Part shown: one piece after another, positions 1-8,170 of the stretch
How the letters are laid out: every line of letters begins with the position of its first letter
Position numbering within the stretch: the stretch's first letter is position 1
Notes under the pieces: model-generated
Database searches by the model: none
Told to the model about the DNA's origin: nothing
What the model saw: only the letters and a program-made list of their open reading frames with translations
NCBI RefSeq assembly: GCF_017377795.1
Contig: NZ_JAFRDR010000012.1
Span: 62,001 to 126,000 of the forward strand
DNA from: Williamsia soli
Lineage (GTDB): Bacteria > Actinomycetota > Actinomycetes > Mycobacteriales > Mycobacteriaceae
DNA: 64,000 nt
Direction: 5' to 3'
Translations under genes and position numbers: made by a program

Positions 1-218
1 CACAGCAGCTTGGGCCTCCCGTTCACCTCCGCCGAGCACGAGCCGCATTTGCCTGCCTTGCAGTTCCACCGGACGGCGAGATCGGGCGTCTGGGTGGCCT
101 GTAGTCGGTGGATGATGTCGAGGACGACTTCACCGTCGTTGGCCTGCACGGTGTAGTCCTGCAGATCGCCACCGTCGGTGTCGCCGCGCCACACCCGGAA
201 CTTCGCGTCGTAGCCCAT
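1..218 (-). CDS. sdhB: Succinate dehydrogenase iron-sulfur subunit, N-terminal part (runs off the window)
   Basis: The first 72 residues of the electron-transfer subunit of complex II are present; the rest lies beyond the left edge. It passes electrons from the SdhA flavin to the quinone site. The visible part is the 2Fe-2S ferredoxin-like domain, with the cluster motif CKAGKCGSC at about residues 53-61. The ATG at 218 follows the sdhA stop codon by one base, so translation is coupled. Order and type match the mycobacterial Sdh1 operon (SdhC-SdhA-SdhB). The family assignment is firm; the C-terminal 3Fe-4S/4Fe-4S domain cannot be checked here. Confidence 0.93.
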   Translation of the reverse strand, partial: MGYDAKFRVWRGDTDGGDLQDYTVQANDGEVVLDIIHRLQATQTPDLAVRWNCKAGKCGSCSAEVNGRPKLL

Positions 219-219
219 C

Positions 220-2148
220 TCAGTTCTCCTTGGTCCCGCCGGCATCAGGGTGTCCTGCAATTTCCCCTGCTGTGTAGTACTTTTCGATCTCGGAGAAGTC
301 GAAGAGTTCCAGCAACTCCGGACGCATCGGCGTCTGCTCTTCCTTGACCACGGTCACCTCGGGCACAGGCGAGTCGTCGTTTCCGTCCGCGGTGCAGACC
401 AGCAGGGTGTTACGCCAGTCCGAGTCCATACCCGGGTGGTCGTCTCGGGTGTGACCGCCCCGGCTCTCGGTCCGCAGTAGCGCGGCCTTCGCCACGCACT
501 CGCAGACCAGCAGCATGTTCCGCAGGTCCACTGCGAGGTGCCAGCCGGGGTTGAACTGTCGGTGGCCTTCGACCTGCATGCCTGCGAGACGGCCGCGGAT
601 ACCTGCGAGCACCTCGATCGCCTCCTCGACCTCGTCGGCTTTGCGGATGATCCCCACGAGGTCGTTCATCGACTGTTGCAGGTCCGTATGCAGCGTGTAG
701 GGATTCTCCGCTCTGCCCTCGGTCGGCGGGTCGAACGGCGAGAGTGCGAACCTCGCTGCTCGATCGATGTCCTCGGCCGCGACCTCAGGCCGCTTCTTCA
801 GGCCCTCGACATAGGCGGCCGCACCCAGTCCGGCGCGACGGCCGAACACCAGCAGATCCGACAACGAGTTGCCGCCCAATCGGTTTGATCCGTGCATGCC
901 GCCCGAGCACTCCCCGGCCGCGAACAGTCCGGGAACTCGTGCAGCCGCGGTGTCCGGGTCGACCTCGATGCCGCCCATGACGTAGTGACAGGTGGGCCCG
1001 ACCTCCATCGGTTCAGCAGTGATGTCGACGTCAGCGAGCTCTTTGAATTGGTGGTGCATCGACGGCAGCCTGCGGATGATCTCGTCAGCGGGCATGCGCG
1101 ACGCGATGTCGAGGTAGACGCCGCCGTGGTCGGTACCGCGGCCGGCTTTGACCTCTTCGTTGATGGCCCGGGCGACCTCGTCGCGCGGAAGCAGATCGGG
1201 GGTTCGCCGGGCACTGTCGTTGTCCGCCAGCCACTTGTCCGCTTCTTCTTCGGTCTCGGCGTACTGGCCTTTGAAGACGGGCGGGATGTAGTCGAACATG
1301 AAGCGTTTTCCGTCAGTGTTCTTCAGGACCCCGCCGTCGCCGCGAACGCCCTCGGTGACGAGGATCCCCTTCACGCTGGGCGGCCAGACCATCCCGGTCG
1401 GATGGAACTGGATGAACTCCATGTTGATCAAACTTGCACCGGCGCGCAGAGCCAGCGCGTGACCGTCGCCGGTGTATTCCCAGGAGTTCGAGGTCACCTT
1501 GAAGGATTTGCCGATGCCGCCGGTGGCCAGCACCACCGCCGGCGACTCGAACAGCACGAAACGGCCGGATTCGCGCCAGTAACCGAAGGCGCCCGAGATG
1601 GCGTCACCGTCCTTGAGCAGTTCGGTGATGGTGCACTCGGCAAAGACCTTGATCCGGGCCTCGTAGTCCCCGGTCGCCGCGAAGTCCTCTTGCTGCAGCG
1701 CGACGATCCTCTGCTGCATCGTGCGGATCAGTTCCAGACCGGTGCGGTCGCCGACGTGGGCAAGTCTGGCGTAGGTGTGGCCACCGAAGTTGCGCTGCGC
1801 GATCCTGCCGTCCTCGGTGCGGTCGAACAGGGCGCCATAGGTTTCCAGTTCCCAGACCCGGTCCGGGGCCTCTTTGGCGTGGAGTTCGGCCATACGCCAG
1901 TTGTTGAGGAACTTTCCACCGCGCATGGTGTCCTTGAAGTGGGTCTGCCAGTTGTCCTTGGAGTTGGCATTGCCCATCGACGCCGCGCAACCGCCCTCGG
2001 CCATCACGGTGTGCGCCTTGCCGAACAACGACTTGCACACCACCGCCACCGAGTGACCACGTTCCCTGGCCTCGATCACCGCGCGTAAGCCGGCCCCGCC
2101 GGCACCGATCACGACGACGTCGTACCGGTGGCGTTCGACTTCGGTCAT
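220..2148 (-). CDS. sdhA: Succinate dehydrogenase flavoprotein subunit (Sdh1 type)
   Basis: This 642-residue catalytic subunit oxidises succinate to fumarate and reduces covalently bound FAD. The N-terminus has the dinucleotide-binding motif GAGGAG (about residues 16-21). KAHTVMAEGG (about 44-53) contains the histidine expected to carry the flavin. HPTGMVWP and EGVRGDGG supply active-site and substrate-binding segments, and the C-terminal helical domain is complete. It is encoded between the membrane anchor and SdhB in one operon. The length and the absence of a separate SdhD fit the Sdh1 enzymes of mycobacteria rather than the E. coli four-subunit type. Confidence 0.95.
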   Translation of the reverse strand: MTEVERHRYDVVVIGAGGAGLRAVIEARERGHSVAVVCKSLFGKAHTVMAEGGCAASMGNANSKDNWQTHFKDTMRGGKFLNNWRMAELHAKEAPDRVWELETYGALFDRTEDGRIAQRNFGGHTYARLAHVGDRTGLELIRTMQQRIVALQQEDFAATGDYEARIKVFAECTITELLKDGDAISGAFGYWRESGRFVLFESPAVVLATGGIGKSFKVTSNSWEYTGDGHALALRAGASLINMEFIQFHPTGMVWPPSVKGILVTEGVRGDGGVLKNTDGKRFMFDYIPPVFKGQYAETEEEADKWLADNDSARRTPDLLPRDEVARAINEEVKAGRGTDHGGVYLDIASRMPADEIIRRLPSMHHQFKELADVDITAEPMEVGPTCHYVMGGIEVDPDTAAARVPGLFAAGECSGGMHGSNRLGGNSLSDLLVFGRRAGLGAAAYVEGLKKRPEVAAEDIDRAARFALSPFDPPTEGRAENPYTLHTDLQQSMNDLVGIIRKADEVEEAIEVLAGIRGRLAGMQVEGHRQFNPGWHLAVDLRNMLLVCECVAKAALLRTESRGGHTRDDHPGMDSDWRNTLLVCTADGNDDSPVPEVTVVKEEQTPMRPELLELFDFSEIEKYYTAGEIAGHPDAGGTKEN

Positions 2149-2213
2149 CTGTTGTTCGACTCCTCGCAGATAGCAATGTATTCAGCAGCGCAGCAGGACT
2201 TCCGGGATGATCG

Positions 2214-3038
2214 TCAACCGATGAACCGCAGGTCGGAGATGGTCCCGCTGGACACCATCATGATGTAGAAATCGGTGAGCACCAGGGTGCCCAAGGTGAT
2301 CCACGCGTACTGCATGTGCCGGGCGTTGAGCTTGGACACCTGCGTCCAGATCCGATAGCGAATGGGGTGCGCCGAGAAGTGCTTGAGGCGGCCACCGGTG
2401 ACGTGACGGCACGAGTGGCAGGAGACGGTGTAAACCCACAGCAGGATCACGTTGCCGACCAGGATCACGTTCCCGAGCCCGATTCCGAACCCGCCTCCCT
2501 TGGCATGAAAGGCCGTCACAGCGTCGTAGGTGTTGATCAGCGACACGATGACCGCGGCGTAGAAAAAGTATCGGTGCGCATTCTGGATGATGAGCGGCAG
2601 TTTGGTCTCCCCGGAATACTTGCTGTGCGGCTCGGCGACGGCGCAGGCCGGAGGGGAGAACCAGAACGAACGGTAGTAGGCCTTGCGGTAGTAGTAGCAG
2701 GTCAGACGGAACCCCAGTAGGAACGGCAAGACCACGAACCCGAGCGGGATGATCATCGGCAGTTCCGGGAAGGGCGTCCCGAAATGGCTGGACCCTGGCA
2801 CGCAGGACTCGCTCAGACAGGGTGAGTAGAACGGCGTCAGGTAGTGGTAGTCCTCAACCCAATAGGCGGTTCGGACAAAAGATCTCACCGTCGCGTAGAT
2901 GACGAATGCGGACAGACCTACCGCGGTCAGCAGCGGCGACAACCACCAGCGGTCCTTCCGCAGTGTGCGTACGAGTATTCGTGCCCTGCCGGGTGAGAAG
3001 ACCCCGGTTTTTTCCCGCTCAGTTGCGGGGGCGCTCAC
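2214..3038 (-). CDS. sdhC: Succinate dehydrogenase membrane anchor subunit (Sdh1 cytochrome b type)
   Basis: A 274-residue integral membrane protein with about five hydrophobic segments (near residues 33-50, 93-112, 152-172, 187-206 and 243-262). It anchors the SdhAB head and should carry the quinone site and heme ligands; histidines in NAHRYFF and SCHSCRH are candidates. The size matches the single large anchor of the mycobacterial Sdh1 complex, and no second anchor gene is present. It starts with GTG, overlapping the stop of the upstream small gene by 4 bp (GTGA). A 65-nt gap separates it from sdhA. Confidence 0.88.
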   Translation of the reverse strand: MSAPATEREKTGVFSPGRARILVRTLRKDRWWLSPLLTAVGLSAFVIYATVRSFVRTAYWVEDYHYLTPFYSPCLSESCVPGSSHFGTPFPELPMIIPLGFVVLPFLLGFRLTCYYYRKAYYRSFWFSPPACAVAEPHSKYSGETKLPLIIQNAHRYFFYAAVIVSLINTYDAVTAFHAKGGGFGIGLGNVILVGNVILLWVYTVSCHSCRHVTGGRLKHFSAHPIRYRIWTQVSKLNARHMQYAWITLGTLVLTDFYIMMVSSGTISDLRFIG

Positions 3039-3328
3039 TTCGTCCGCTCACGCGAGTGGAACCCCAACCCCTCATCCTGCGCGCCGAGCCACGCGGACTC
3101 GTCCGACTTGCTGTCGGGGACATAGACGACGTCGTTCTTGTTCACCGGTGGGCGCATCAGCGGGGGCGGCGACTTCTCGAAGTCGTGCAGATCGATCTCT
3201 AGGCGGTCGAGATCGTTGGTCATGCGTCGCACGGAGTCGACGTCCCCATATTGCAACTTCAGTGCGACGATGTGGTGCCGCAGAGCTCCGATGCTGCGAT
3301 GGAGTTCGTTCATTCCGGCAGATGCCAT
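3035..3328 (-). CDS. Conserved small protein heading the Sdh1 operon
   Basis: A 97-residue soluble protein with no signal peptide or membrane segment. It is predicted mostly helical in the first half (heptad-like ELHRSIGALRHHIVALKLQ), with a proline-rich central stretch. The ATG at 3328 is chosen over an in-frame ATG 30 nt upstream because a strong GGAGG lies 7-8 nt before it. It overlaps the sdhC start by 4 bp. In mycobacteria a 97-residue conserved protein (Rv0250c) occupies the same place in the operon, so this is probably its counterpart. Its function is not known to me; an assembly or regulatory role for Sdh1 is only an inference from position. Confidence 0.75.
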   Translation of the reverse strand: MASAGMNELHRSIGALRHHIVALKLQYGDVDSVRRMTNDLDRLEIDLHDFEKSPPPLMRPPVNKNDVVYVPDSKSDESAWLGAQDEGLGFHSRERTK

Positions 3329-3385
3329 GGCGTTACCTCCGAGGGCTATGTGACTCACACCACATTACTGCCCGGGTCACCTCAG

Positions 3386-4657
3386 TCAACGGTTTTCACC
3401 GAACGTGTCGCCCAGCGCGGCCGCCTTGGCGCGCAGAACCGTGCTCTCCCTTTGGTTTCCGGCCATGTCAGCTGCCACCAACAGCTCCGCACGCGCCTCC
3501 GTGTCGCGATGCAACCTGGCCAGTAGTTCGCCCCGGACCGCCGGCAGCAGATGAGAACGCGACAATGAGCCCGCGGCGACCAACTCATCCACGATCTCCA
3601 ACGCCAGACCCGGCCCAGACGCCATCGACACCGCGACAGCGCGATTGAGGTCGACGACAGGCGACGGCGCGATTCGGCCCAGCGCCTCGTAGAGGATCAC
3701 GATGCGCTGCCAATCGGTGTCCTGCGCGGTGGGCGCGGTGGCATGACACTGGGCGAGTGCGGCCTGCAGGCCGTACGGGCCTCTGCCCCGCCCGCAATCG
3801 TCGGCGCGAGCCAGGGCCTGCACACCGCGGCGGATCTGCGCCTGATCCCACCGACTCCGGTCCTGATCCGAGAGCAGGATGGGGGTCCCGTCCGTGGTGG
3901 TCCGCGCACCGAACCGCGACGCCTGGAACTCCATCAGCGCGACCAGCGCGTGCACCTCCGGCTCGTCCGGCACGAGCCCGGCCAGGATCCTGCCGAGCCG
4001 GAGTGCCTCCCCGCACAGCTCTGAACGGATCCAGCGATCGCCTGACGACGCCGAATACCCTTCATTGAAGATGAGGTAGAGAACACTGAGCACCGCCGAC
4101 AGGCGCTTCGGGTACTCCTCACGCGGCGGCACCTCAAAGGGCACGTCGGCCGCTTTCAGAGTCTTCTTCGCTCGTACGATCCGCTGCTGGATCGTGGCCG
4201 TCGAGGTCAGGAACGCCTGCGCGATCTCGTCGGTCGTCAGGCCTCCGACGACCCGCAACGTGAGAGCGATCTGGCCTTCACGGGCCAGCACCGGGTGCGC
4301 CGAGACGAACACCAGTCGCAGCACGTCATCGTCGATGTGGTCGGGATCCCAACCGAGTTCTGCGTCAGGCCGCGTCTCGAGATCTCGGGCGATGGCGACG
4401 TACTTCTGATCGAGTCGTACCTGGCGCCGCCAGCCATCGACCGCCCGGCGCTTGGCCACCGTGGTGAGCCAGGCACCCGCATTACGCGGGACGCCCGACT
4501 CCGGCCACTTCGACATTGCTTCGACCAGCGCCTCCTGAGCGAGGTCTTCGGCCAGACCCACATCTCCGACCATCCGGGTCAATGAGGCGATGATCTTGGC
4601 GGCCTCCATGCGCCAGACCGCATCGATGATGCGGTTGATCGCCTCCGCGCCGCTCAC
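3386..4657 (-). CDS. ECF42-type RNA polymerase sigma factor with C-terminal TPR-like extension
   Basis: A sigma factor of about 423 residues. The N-terminal ~170 residues contain sigma-70 regions 2 (AEDLAQEALVEAMSKWPESG) and 4 (GGLTTDEIAQAFLTSTATIQQR). The ~250-residue helical C-terminus is the TPR-like extension that defines the ECF42 group; most ECF factors are only ~180 residues. ECF42 genes are characteristically paired with DGPF/YCII proteins, as here, and are thought to be controlled through the extension rather than by an anti-sigma factor. None is encoded nearby. The start is set at the GTG at 4657, preceded by GAGGTGGGG; a longer reading frame to 4756 would overlap the upstream gene by 92 bp. 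Confidence 0.87.
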   Translation of the reverse strand: MSGAEAINRIIDAVWRMEAAKIIASLTRMVGDVGLAEDLAQEALVEAMSKWPESGVPRNAGAWLTTVAKRRAVDGWRRQVRLDQKYVAIARDLETRPDAELGWDPDHIDDDVLRLVFVSAHPVLAREGQIALTLRVVGGLTTDEIAQAFLTSTATIQQRIVRAKKTLKAADVPFEVPPREEYPKRLSAVLSVLYLIFNEGYSASSGDRWIRSELCGEALRLGRILAGLVPDEPEVHALVALMEFQASRFGARTTTDGTPILLSDQDRSRWDQAQIRRGVQALARADDCGRGRGPYGLQAALAQCHATAPTAQDTDWQRIVILYEALGRIAPSPVVDLNRAVAVSMASGPGLALEIVDELVAAGSLSRSHLLPAVRGELLARLHRDTEARAELLVAADMAGNQRESTVLRAKAAALGDTFGENR

Positions 4658-4664
4658 CCCCACC

Positions 4665-5090
4665 TCAGTTGGCTGCGCGGTTGGCCTGCTCCTCCCGCCA
4701 CTGCTCTTCCTTCTGAATCCACTCGTTGTCCTGGGGAAAGTCCTCGGCGCCGGCAACCCGGCGCACCTCGAGCTTGCTGCCCGGCCCCAGGGGGCACCGT
4801 GACGCCCACTGCGCGGCCTCCTCCTTGCTCGACACCTCGAGCATCCAGAATCCGCTGAACAATTCTTTCGCTTCTGCGTACGGGCCGTCGGTCACCACCG
4901 GCGGGTCGGACTCGAAGTCGACGACGAATCCCTCCGAGGCGTCGGCCAGGCCCTCACCGGCCAGCAGGACGCCTGCCTTAACAAGAGACTCGTTGTAAGC
5001 CCCCATCGCGGCGATGATCTCGTCAAACGGGATCTCTTTGCTCGCGTCGATGGCCTCCTGCGAGTCCCGCATGATCAGCATGTAACGCAT
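4665..5090 (-). CDS. DGPF/YCII-domain protein, partner of the ECF42 sigma factor
   Basis: A 141-residue protein of the YCII-related family with the defining segment DGPYAEAKELFSGFW (about residues 69-83), a small ferredoxin-like alpha/beta fold. The C-terminal ~30 residues are charged and helical. It is the first gene of a two-gene operon and ends 7 nt before the sigma-factor start. DGPF proteins are the usual regulon members of ECF42 factors; their biochemical activity is unknown. The upstream promoter matches the ECF42 pattern, so positive autoregulation is likely. Confidence 0.85.
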   Translation of the reverse strand: MRYMLIMRDSQEAIDASKEIPFDEIIAAMGAYNESLVKAGVLLAGEGLADASEGFVVDFESDPPVVTDGPYAEAKELFSGFWMLEVSSKEEAAQWASRCPLGPGSKLEVRRVAGAEDFPQDNEWIQKEEQWREEQANRAAN

Positions 5091-5146
5091 GATGTTCTCC
5101 TCATTCGGTAGGTGTATACGAGGTTCCGTTTATGGTCCTCACCCAT

Positions 5147-5175
5147 TCGTCGAACGAGTATCGACCAGATCGACA
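5147..5175 (-). promoter_or_regulatory. Probable ECF42-dependent promoter
   Basis: On the minus strand, TGTCGA (5175-5170) is followed after 17 nt by CGACGA (5152-5147), about 55 nt before the DGPF start codon. TGTCGA at -35 with a CGA-type -10 is, from memory, the target pattern of characterised ECF42 factors. The location directly upstream of the DGPF-ECF42 operon supports autoregulation. Confidence 0.65.
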
Positions 5176-5203
5176 CGACTTCGGAAGAACTTTTCAGGGG
5201 CTG

Positions 5204-7948
5204 TCAGTGGGCGGCGTCATCCCACGATCTGCCGTAGCCGATGGACACATCGAGAGGCACCGACAACTCGATCGCGCCGCCCATCTTCGCGCGCACGAGT
5301 GCCTCAAGGCGCTCCTGCTCACCGCCGGCCACCTCGAAGACGAGTTCGTCGTGTACCTGCAGCAGCATGCGTGACGACAACTTCTCCTCGGCCAGCGATC
5401 GCTGAACATCGATCATCGCGACTTTGATGATGTCGGCCGCGGTGCCCTGGATGGGCGCGTTGAGGGCCGCCCGCTCGGCGACATCGCGGCGCTGCCGGTT
5501 GTCGCTGTTGAGATCGGGAAGGTAGCGGCGACGCCCGAACAGCGTGGACGTGTATTCGTTTCGTCGCGCTTCCTCGACGGTCTCGCGGAGGTAGTCGCGC
5601 ACCCCACCGAAACGGGTGAAGTATGCCTCCATCTGCTCCTTGGCCTCAGCGGTGCTGATCTTCAGTTGAGCCGACAGACCGAACGCGCTCAGGCCGTAGG
5701 CGAGGCCATAGCTCATCGCTTTCACCCGGCGACGCATGTCCGGCGTGACCTCTTCGATCGGAACGCCGAACGCCCGCGATCCCACGAAGCTGTGCAGGTC
5801 TTCGCCGGTGTTGAACGCCTCGATCAGGCCCTCGTCCTTGGACAGGTGCGCCATGATCCGCATCTCGATCTGGCTGTAGTCGGCGGTCATCAGGGAGTCA
5901 TATCCGTCGGCGACGACGAATCCCTGGCGAATCTGACGTCCGGCATCGGTGCGGACCGGGATGTTCTGCAGGTTCGGTTCGGTCGACGACAGCCGCCCCG
6001 TCGCGGCGACCGTCTGATTGAAGGTCGTGTGGATCCTGGCGTCGTCGGCGACCGTCTTGAGCAACCCCGCGACGGTGACCTTGAGCCTGGTCGCATCGCG
6101 ATGGGCCAGCATGTGCTCGAGGAACGGATGTCCGGTCTTCTCGAACAGTCCGGCCAGTGCGTCGGCATCGGTGGTGTAGCCGGTCTTGGTCTTCTTGGTC
6201 TTCGGCATCTCGAGCTCGTCGAACAGCACCACCTGAAGCTGCTTGGGCGAGCCCAGGTTGATCTGTTTGCCGATCACCTCGTAGGCGAGTTCGGCCGATT
6301 CCCGGACGCGTGCAGCAAACCCCGATTCGAGGTCCTCTAGGTGCGGGACGTCGATCCCGATACCGGCCGCCTCGAGTTCAGCCAGCACGAACAGCAGAGG
6401 TAGCTCCATGTCGGTCAGCAGAGAGCCGGAATCGATCTTGGCCAGTTCCTCATCGAACCGGTTGGCCAGTTCGGCCACGGCTTGTGCCTGCAACATCGCC
6501 TGATCGGCCGCGGCCTGTGCTCCCGAGTCCTCGTCCAGGAGCGACATCTGTCCGTCGTCGGTGACAGCGTCGGCGCGCAGTTCCCGGCGCAGGTACCGCA
6601 GCGCGAGATCGTCGAGATTGAACGACCGCTGTCCAGGAAGGATGAGGTACGCCGCCAGCGTGGTGTCGCTGGTGACACCACCGAGGCGCCATCCCCGACC
6701 CCGCAAGGCGTGGAAGGCCCACTTGGCCTCGTGGATCGCCTTCGGAACGTTGACATCGGCCAACCAGTCGGCGAGTGCCGTCTCGTCCTCAGGGCCGATC
6801 TCCGCAGGATCGAGGTATCCCGACTCGCCATCGGCCGCCGCGATCGCGATACCGGTGACATCCGAGCCGTATACCTGTCGCGGCCCGAGGATCGTCAGTC
6901 CACTGCGACCGGTCCCGGGCGCAGCATGCGCAGCGAGCCAGGCGGCCACCTCCCCGGCGCCGAGCAGGTTGCCCCGGAGATCGAACCCGGATTCGGCCTC
7001 TGGCGCGGCCGAGGTCAGGGTGGTGAACAGCCGGTCGCGCAGCACCCGGAACTCGAGGTCGTCGAACAACTGGTGGATCTTGTCTCGGTCCCAGGGGGCC
7101 AAGGCGAGCTCGTCGGGCTGCAACGGCAGATCCATGTCGCGCACGAGTTCGGTGAGTTGGCGGTTCATCTGGACACTGGCGATATGGGCGCGAAATGCTT
7201 CTCCCACTTTGCCTTTGACCTTGTCTGCGTTGTCGACCAGACCCGAGAGCGATCCGTATTCGCGGATCCACTTGGTCGCCGTCTTCTCCCCCACGCCCGG
7301 GATACCTGGGAGGTTGTCGGACGGGTCGCCGCGCAGGGCGGCGAAATCGGGATACTGGGCCGGGGTCAGCCCATACTTGGTCTCGACAGTTTCCGGAGTG
7401 AACCGGGTGAGCTCAGAGACCCCCTTCTTCGGATAGAGCACGGTGACGTTGTCGCTCACGAGTTGCAGCGAATCCCGGTCGCCCGTGACCACCAGCACCC
7501 GGAAGCCCTGTTCCTCGGCGCGCGTGGTCAGCGTGGCGATGATGTCGTCGGCCTCGTAGCCTTCGCGGAAGAGCACCGGAATCCCCATCGCGCCCAACAC
7601 ATCTTTGGTCAGGTCGACTTGGCCACGGAACTCATCCGGGGCCGAGCTGCGCTGCGCCTTGTACTCCGGGAACACCTCGGCGCGGAAGGTCTGGCGCGAG
7701 ACGTCGAACGCCGCGGCGATATGGGATGGGTTCTCGTCGCGCAGTAGATTGATCAGCATCGAGGTGAACCCGTACACCGCGTTGGTGGTCTGCCCTGACG
7801 CCGTCTTGAAATTCTCGGCGGGCAGGGCGAAGAACGCCCTGAACGCGAGCGAGTGCCCGTCGAGCAGCATCAGCGTCGGCGGCTCGGCCGCTTTCGTCGA
7901 GGACTTCGCCGTGGAACGGCCGGGCTGACTTGTCTGCGCAGGACTCAC
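5204..7948 (-). CDS. polA: DNA polymerase I
   Basis: A 914-residue family A polymerase for gap filling in repair and Okazaki fragment maturation. Domain order: N-terminal 5'-3' exonuclease (LMLLDGHSLAFRAFF onward, with the H3TH segment GDPSDNLPGIPGVG), a central 3'-5' exonuclease fold that appears to have lost its catalytic acidic residues, and a C-terminal polymerase. Polymerase motifs are present: A (DYSQIEMR), B (RRRVKAMSYGLAYG) and C (QVHDELVFE). The GTG at 7948 gives a length close to mycobacterial PolA (~904 residues); an in-frame upstream extension to 8047 has atypical composition. It is transcribed divergently from the liv operon. Confidence 0.95.
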   Translation of the reverse strand: MSPAQTSQPGRSTAKSSTKAAEPPTLMLLDGHSLAFRAFFALPAENFKTASGQTTNAVYGFTSMLINLLRDENPSHIAAAFDVSRQTFRAEVFPEYKAQRSSAPDEFRGQVDLTKDVLGAMGIPVLFREGYEADDIIATLTTRAEEQGFRVLVVTGDRDSLQLVSDNVTVLYPKKGVSELTRFTPETVETKYGLTPAQYPDFAALRGDPSDNLPGIPGVGEKTATKWIREYGSLSGLVDNADKVKGKVGEAFRAHIASVQMNRQLTELVRDMDLPLQPDELALAPWDRDKIHQLFDDLEFRVLRDRLFTTLTSAAPEAESGFDLRGNLLGAGEVAAWLAAHAAPGTGRSGLTILGPRQVYGSDVTGIAIAAADGESGYLDPAEIGPEDETALADWLADVNVPKAIHEAKWAFHALRGRGWRLGGVTSDTTLAAYLILPGQRSFNLDDLALRYLRRELRADAVTDDGQMSLLDEDSGAQAAADQAMLQAQAVAELANRFDEELAKIDSGSLLTDMELPLLFVLAELEAAGIGIDVPHLEDLESGFAARVRESAELAYEVIGKQINLGSPKQLQVVLFDELEMPKTKKTKTGYTTDADALAGLFEKTGHPFLEHMLAHRDATRLKVTVAGLLKTVADDARIHTTFNQTVAATGRLSSTEPNLQNIPVRTDAGRQIRQGFVVADGYDSLMTADYSQIEMRIMAHLSKDEGLIEAFNTGEDLHSFVGSRAFGVPIEEVTPDMRRRVKAMSYGLAYGLSAFGLSAQLKISTAEAKEQMEAYFTRFGGVRDYLRETVEEARRNEYTSTLFGRRRYLPDLNSDNRQRRDVAERAALNAPIQGTAADIIKVAMIDVQRSLAEEKLSSRMLLQVHDELVFEVAGGEQERLEALVRAKMGGAIELSVPLDVSIGYGRSWDDAAH

Positions 7949-8170
7949 GGTCCCAAGTGTATGGAGCGGGGGTGACAGGCCCGCCGGTACGGCCCAAAAA
8001 AGCGAAATCGCACAGCGTTTTTCGAGGTCACAGCTCTGGTAACTCAACAGTAACTGGGCGGAAACTTAGAAAGCCTGCCGAGTGCGGTTACGGGTTATAG
8101 AGTCCGCCCAGACGACTGTTGATGTCCGGCACCACCGCCGGGCGATGACCACCTTCGGGAGGATTCAAGC

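Noticed and set aside
892-2088. Long plus-strand frame antisense to sdhA
   Set aside because: It follows the codon shadow of sdhA and has no protein family features or ribosome site.
3349-3359. TGTGACTCACA upstream of the Sdh1 operon as a CRP site
   Set aside because: CRP sites need six bases between TGTGA and TCACA; here the spacer is one base.
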